Assembly: GCA_015655485.1 (NCBI GenBank)
Contig: JAATEZ010000217.1
Span: 1-5,619, forward strand
Source: Lactobacillales bacterium
GTDB lineage: Bacteria; Bacillota; Bacilli; Lactobacillales; Vagococcaceae
Reading direction: 5' to 3'
Length of the DNA stretch: 5,619 nucleotides
Under the pieces are notes generated by a model. It saw nothing but the letters and a program-made list of their open reading frames with translations. It was not told the DNA's origin and searched no databases. Positions 3,903 to 5,619 of this stretch are shown piece by piece. How positions within the stretch are numbered: the first letter of the stretch is position 1; every line of letters starts with the position of its first letter. The position numbers and the translations under genes are program-made.

Positions 3903-5619
3903 TTATTTACTGGAACTGGAAGAAGTCGTTTCGCTTTGAGTTTCTGTATATTCTTGGTAAGTCTTAGTTTGGTAGAGATCCACAGTGGATTTATTGCCGC
4001 TCAGACTATAGAGACTGGTTGAGTCGATGCCTTTTTCTTTTTCGATCGCTTCTAACTGCTCTAATTGATCTTTATAGCTTATTGAGCTGGAATCGACGGC
4101 CGACAGTCCGCTCTTATCGTAGAATCGAAGCAGGTCGCCATTGGTCAGAGAATCAGATACACTCAATTGTTTATCTACTTTTTCTTGATCTGCTTTTACC
4201 TCTGCGGTCACAGCTTCAGAGGGATCGGTGATCAGTTGTCCAGTAGAATTCTCGTAGATGCTGTCACCAAGAACAGTGTATTCCGGTGTGACAAAGTTAT
4301 TGTTACGAAAGGCTACTACCTGATCATGATCAGCCGAGAATAAATCCGTTCCAAGCTGCAGGTAATTTTGAGTATCCACACCTAAAAGGTGAAGCAAGGT
4401 TGGTAATGCGTCCACTTGTCCGCCATAAGTGTGAGAAACATATCCATCAGTGGAACCGGGTATATGGATCATGAAAGGAACCCGCTGCATTTGGGCGTTA
4501 TCGTAATCATCCCATTCATCTGACGATTGCCCGACAAGGCTGGCCAGTTCGGTGTTGCGGCTGTTAGAGATCCCATAATGATCACCGTAAAGGACGATCA
4601 CAGAATTTTCGTATAGTCCGCTAGCCTTTAAATAATTGAAAAATTCTTCGACAGCCGTATCCAGATAGTTGGCAGTAGTGAAATAGTTGTTGATCGAATC
4701 ATCACTGGTTGTTGCCAGCGGGAACCCCAACTCACTTTCTTCATTATTTAAAGAAGTGTAGGGATAGTGATTAGAAACAGCTATAAACTTGGTATAGAAA
4801 GGCTGCTGCAAATGTTCTAAATATTGAATGGACTGTTCAAAAAATGGCTTATCATTTAAACCGTATTGGAAAGAATTCGATTCATTGACGTCATAGTAGC
4901 TGGCATCAAAGAAATAATTATAGCCAAAATTTTTGTAGGTCTCATTTCGATTCCAAAAAGTGCCAGTATTCCCATGGAAGACTGCGCTCGTATAACCGGA
5001 CGTTTGTGCCAGAATATCCGGGGCCGCTTCGAAAGTATTTTCGCCGCCCAGCTGAGTGAACAAGGGTCCTTGGGATAGTCCAAAAAAGGAGTTTTCCAGC
5101 AGAGTTTCCGCATCACTGGTTTTTCCGGCGCTTACCTGATGAAAAAAGTTGTCAAAGCTGTAAGTACTATTTCCATTATAAAGACTATTCAGAAAAGGAG
5201 TTACTTCATGTTCCACACCATTTTCATCTTTCAGTTTATAGTTGATCAAAAATTGCTGAAAACTTTCTAAATGAATATAAATAACATTTTTCCCCTTAGC
5301 GATGCCGAACATCGAATCATTCGGAGCGGCGTAGTGGTCTTTCACATAAGTTTCCACTTCTGATAAATCATTCGGACTTGCTTGGGCTCGCACTTGATTT
5401 GCTTTATAAGTTTGCACGCCATCGTATGCCGTAAAAACATTTAAACCTAAATATTTAACAATATAATCACGTGAAAAAGTTCTGGTCAGTAATTCTGGCC
5501 GATCCATTTCAGCAAGAGACAAATTAATGGAGAAAAGTAAAATCGAAAGAGAACTGACTGCAAAAGCAAATCGGATCCGGACCGGTTTTTTATCCATTTT
5601 AATTTTTTTCTTAGCCAAT
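3903..5619 (-). CDS. ltaS: lipoteichoic acid synthase LtaS (partial, N-terminus outside window)
   Basis: LtaS transfers glycerol phosphate from phosphatidylglycerol to build the polyglycerol phosphate chain of lipoteichoic acid outside the membrane. The visible 571 residues begin near the last membrane helix (about 15-35); the TTG at the edge is internal, and comparison with S. aureus LtaS suggests about 135 residues are missing. A signal-peptidase-like AQA site lies at 78-80. The sulfatase-fold domain then shows the expected residues: Glu118 (HLESFQ), the catalytic nucleophile Thr167 (AGKTSDAE), His215, Trp222 and Arg224 (FHGNTGTFWNR), His284 (SNHYPY), and Asp345-His346 (YGDHYG). Their spacing matches S. 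aureus Glu255, Thr300, His347, Trp354, Arg356, His416 and Asp475-His476. After the domain there is a charged region (about 465-545) and a Ser/Thr-rich tail ending SSSSSK. All catalytic residues are intact. The gene ends at TAA 3905-3903, before a strong terminator. Enterococci can carry two LtaS paralogues, so which one this is cannot be told. Confidence 0.95.
   Translation of the reverse strand, partial: LAKKKIKMDKKPVRIRFAFAVSSLSILLFSINLSLAEMDRPELLTRTFSRDYIVKYLGLNVFTAYDGVQTYKANQVRAQASPNDLSEVETYVKDHYAAPNDSMFGIAKGKNVIYIHLESFQQFLINYKLKDENGVEHEVTPFLNSLYNGNSTYSFDNFFHQVSAGKTSDAETLLENSFFGLSQGPLFTQLGGENTFEAAPDILAQTSGYTSAVFHGNTGTFWNRNETYKNFGYNYFFDASYYDVNESNSFQYGLNDKPFFEQSIQYLEHLQQPFYTKFIAVSNHYPYTSLNNEESELGFPLATTSDDSINNYFTTANYLDTAVEEFFNYLKASGLYENSVIVLYGDHYGISNSRNTELASLVGQSSDEWDDYDNAQMQRVPFMIHIPGSTDGYVSHTYGGQVDALPTLLHLLGVDTQNYLQLGTDLFSADHDQVVAFRNNNFVTPEYTVLGDSIYENSTGQLITDPSEAVTAEVKADQEKVDKQLSVSDSLTNGDLLRFYDKSGLSAVDSSSISYKDQLEQLEAIEKEKGIDSTSLYSLSGNKSTVDLYQTKTYQEYTETQSETTSSSSSK

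Noticed and set aside
4019..5116. Short open frames on both strands inside ltaS (4019-4231, 4856-5116, 4866-5078)
   Set aside because: All lie within the well-supported ltaS coding region, in other frames, and show no family features.
5616..5618. TTG at the window edge as the ltaS start codon
   Set aside because: It falls just before the last membrane helix; the family has four further helices upstream, so the true start lies outside the window.
1..5619. CRISPR array, tRNA, rRNA or riboswitch
   Set aside because: No regularly spaced direct repeats, no tRNA-like cloverleaf with a CCA end, and no recognisable riboswitch core were seen on reading both strands.

Overview
The window is low-GC DNA from a Gram-positive bacterium of the Firmicutes, most likely Enterococcus or a close relative. 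The evidence is a lipoteichoic acid synthase with an extracytoplasmic sulfatase-type domain, a classical lipobox lipoprotein, strong AGGAGG-type ribosome binding sites, and remnants of an IS30-family transposase and of what looks like a sortase-anchored surface protein. Genus is an inference; no marker in the window fixes the species.

Layout. Positions 1-268 hold the possible tail of an upstream gene, two adjacent AT-rich inverted repeats, and the promoter region of a plus-strand lipoprotein gene (269-1456). A perfect 46-bp palindrome (1464-1509) sits between this gene and a convergent minus-strand pair. That pair is a compact FtsX/MacB-like ABC permease (2902 to 2144) followed 19 nt later by a short ABC-ATPase-like protein (2124 to 1558) that has lost its Walker A, signature, catalytic glutamate and switch histidine. 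Roughly 2903-3902 has no intact gene and reads as a graveyard. It holds a strong hairpin in what may be an ISL3-type insertion sequence end (about 2993-3055), a multiply frameshifted IS30-family transposase C-terminus (about 3207-3412), and a decayed, more GC-rich fragment that resembles the C-terminus of an LPXTG wall-anchored protein (3507-3830). The far end (3903-5619, minus strand) is ltaS, cut by the window edge so that its first four or so membrane segments are missing, with a very strong hairpin terminator at 3831-3874.

How the parts relate. All intact genes concern the cell envelope: a lipid-anchored extracytoplasmic protein, a reduced ABC permease with a probably non-hydrolysing partner, and the enzyme that polymerises lipoteichoic acid. 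Only the permease and the ATPase-like gene look co-transcribed. The lipoprotein is convergent to them and ltaS is separated by debris, so a shared pathway is not shown. The most unusual item is the permease/pseudo-ATPase pair: both frames are intact with good ribosome binding sites, yet the catalytic motifs are gone.
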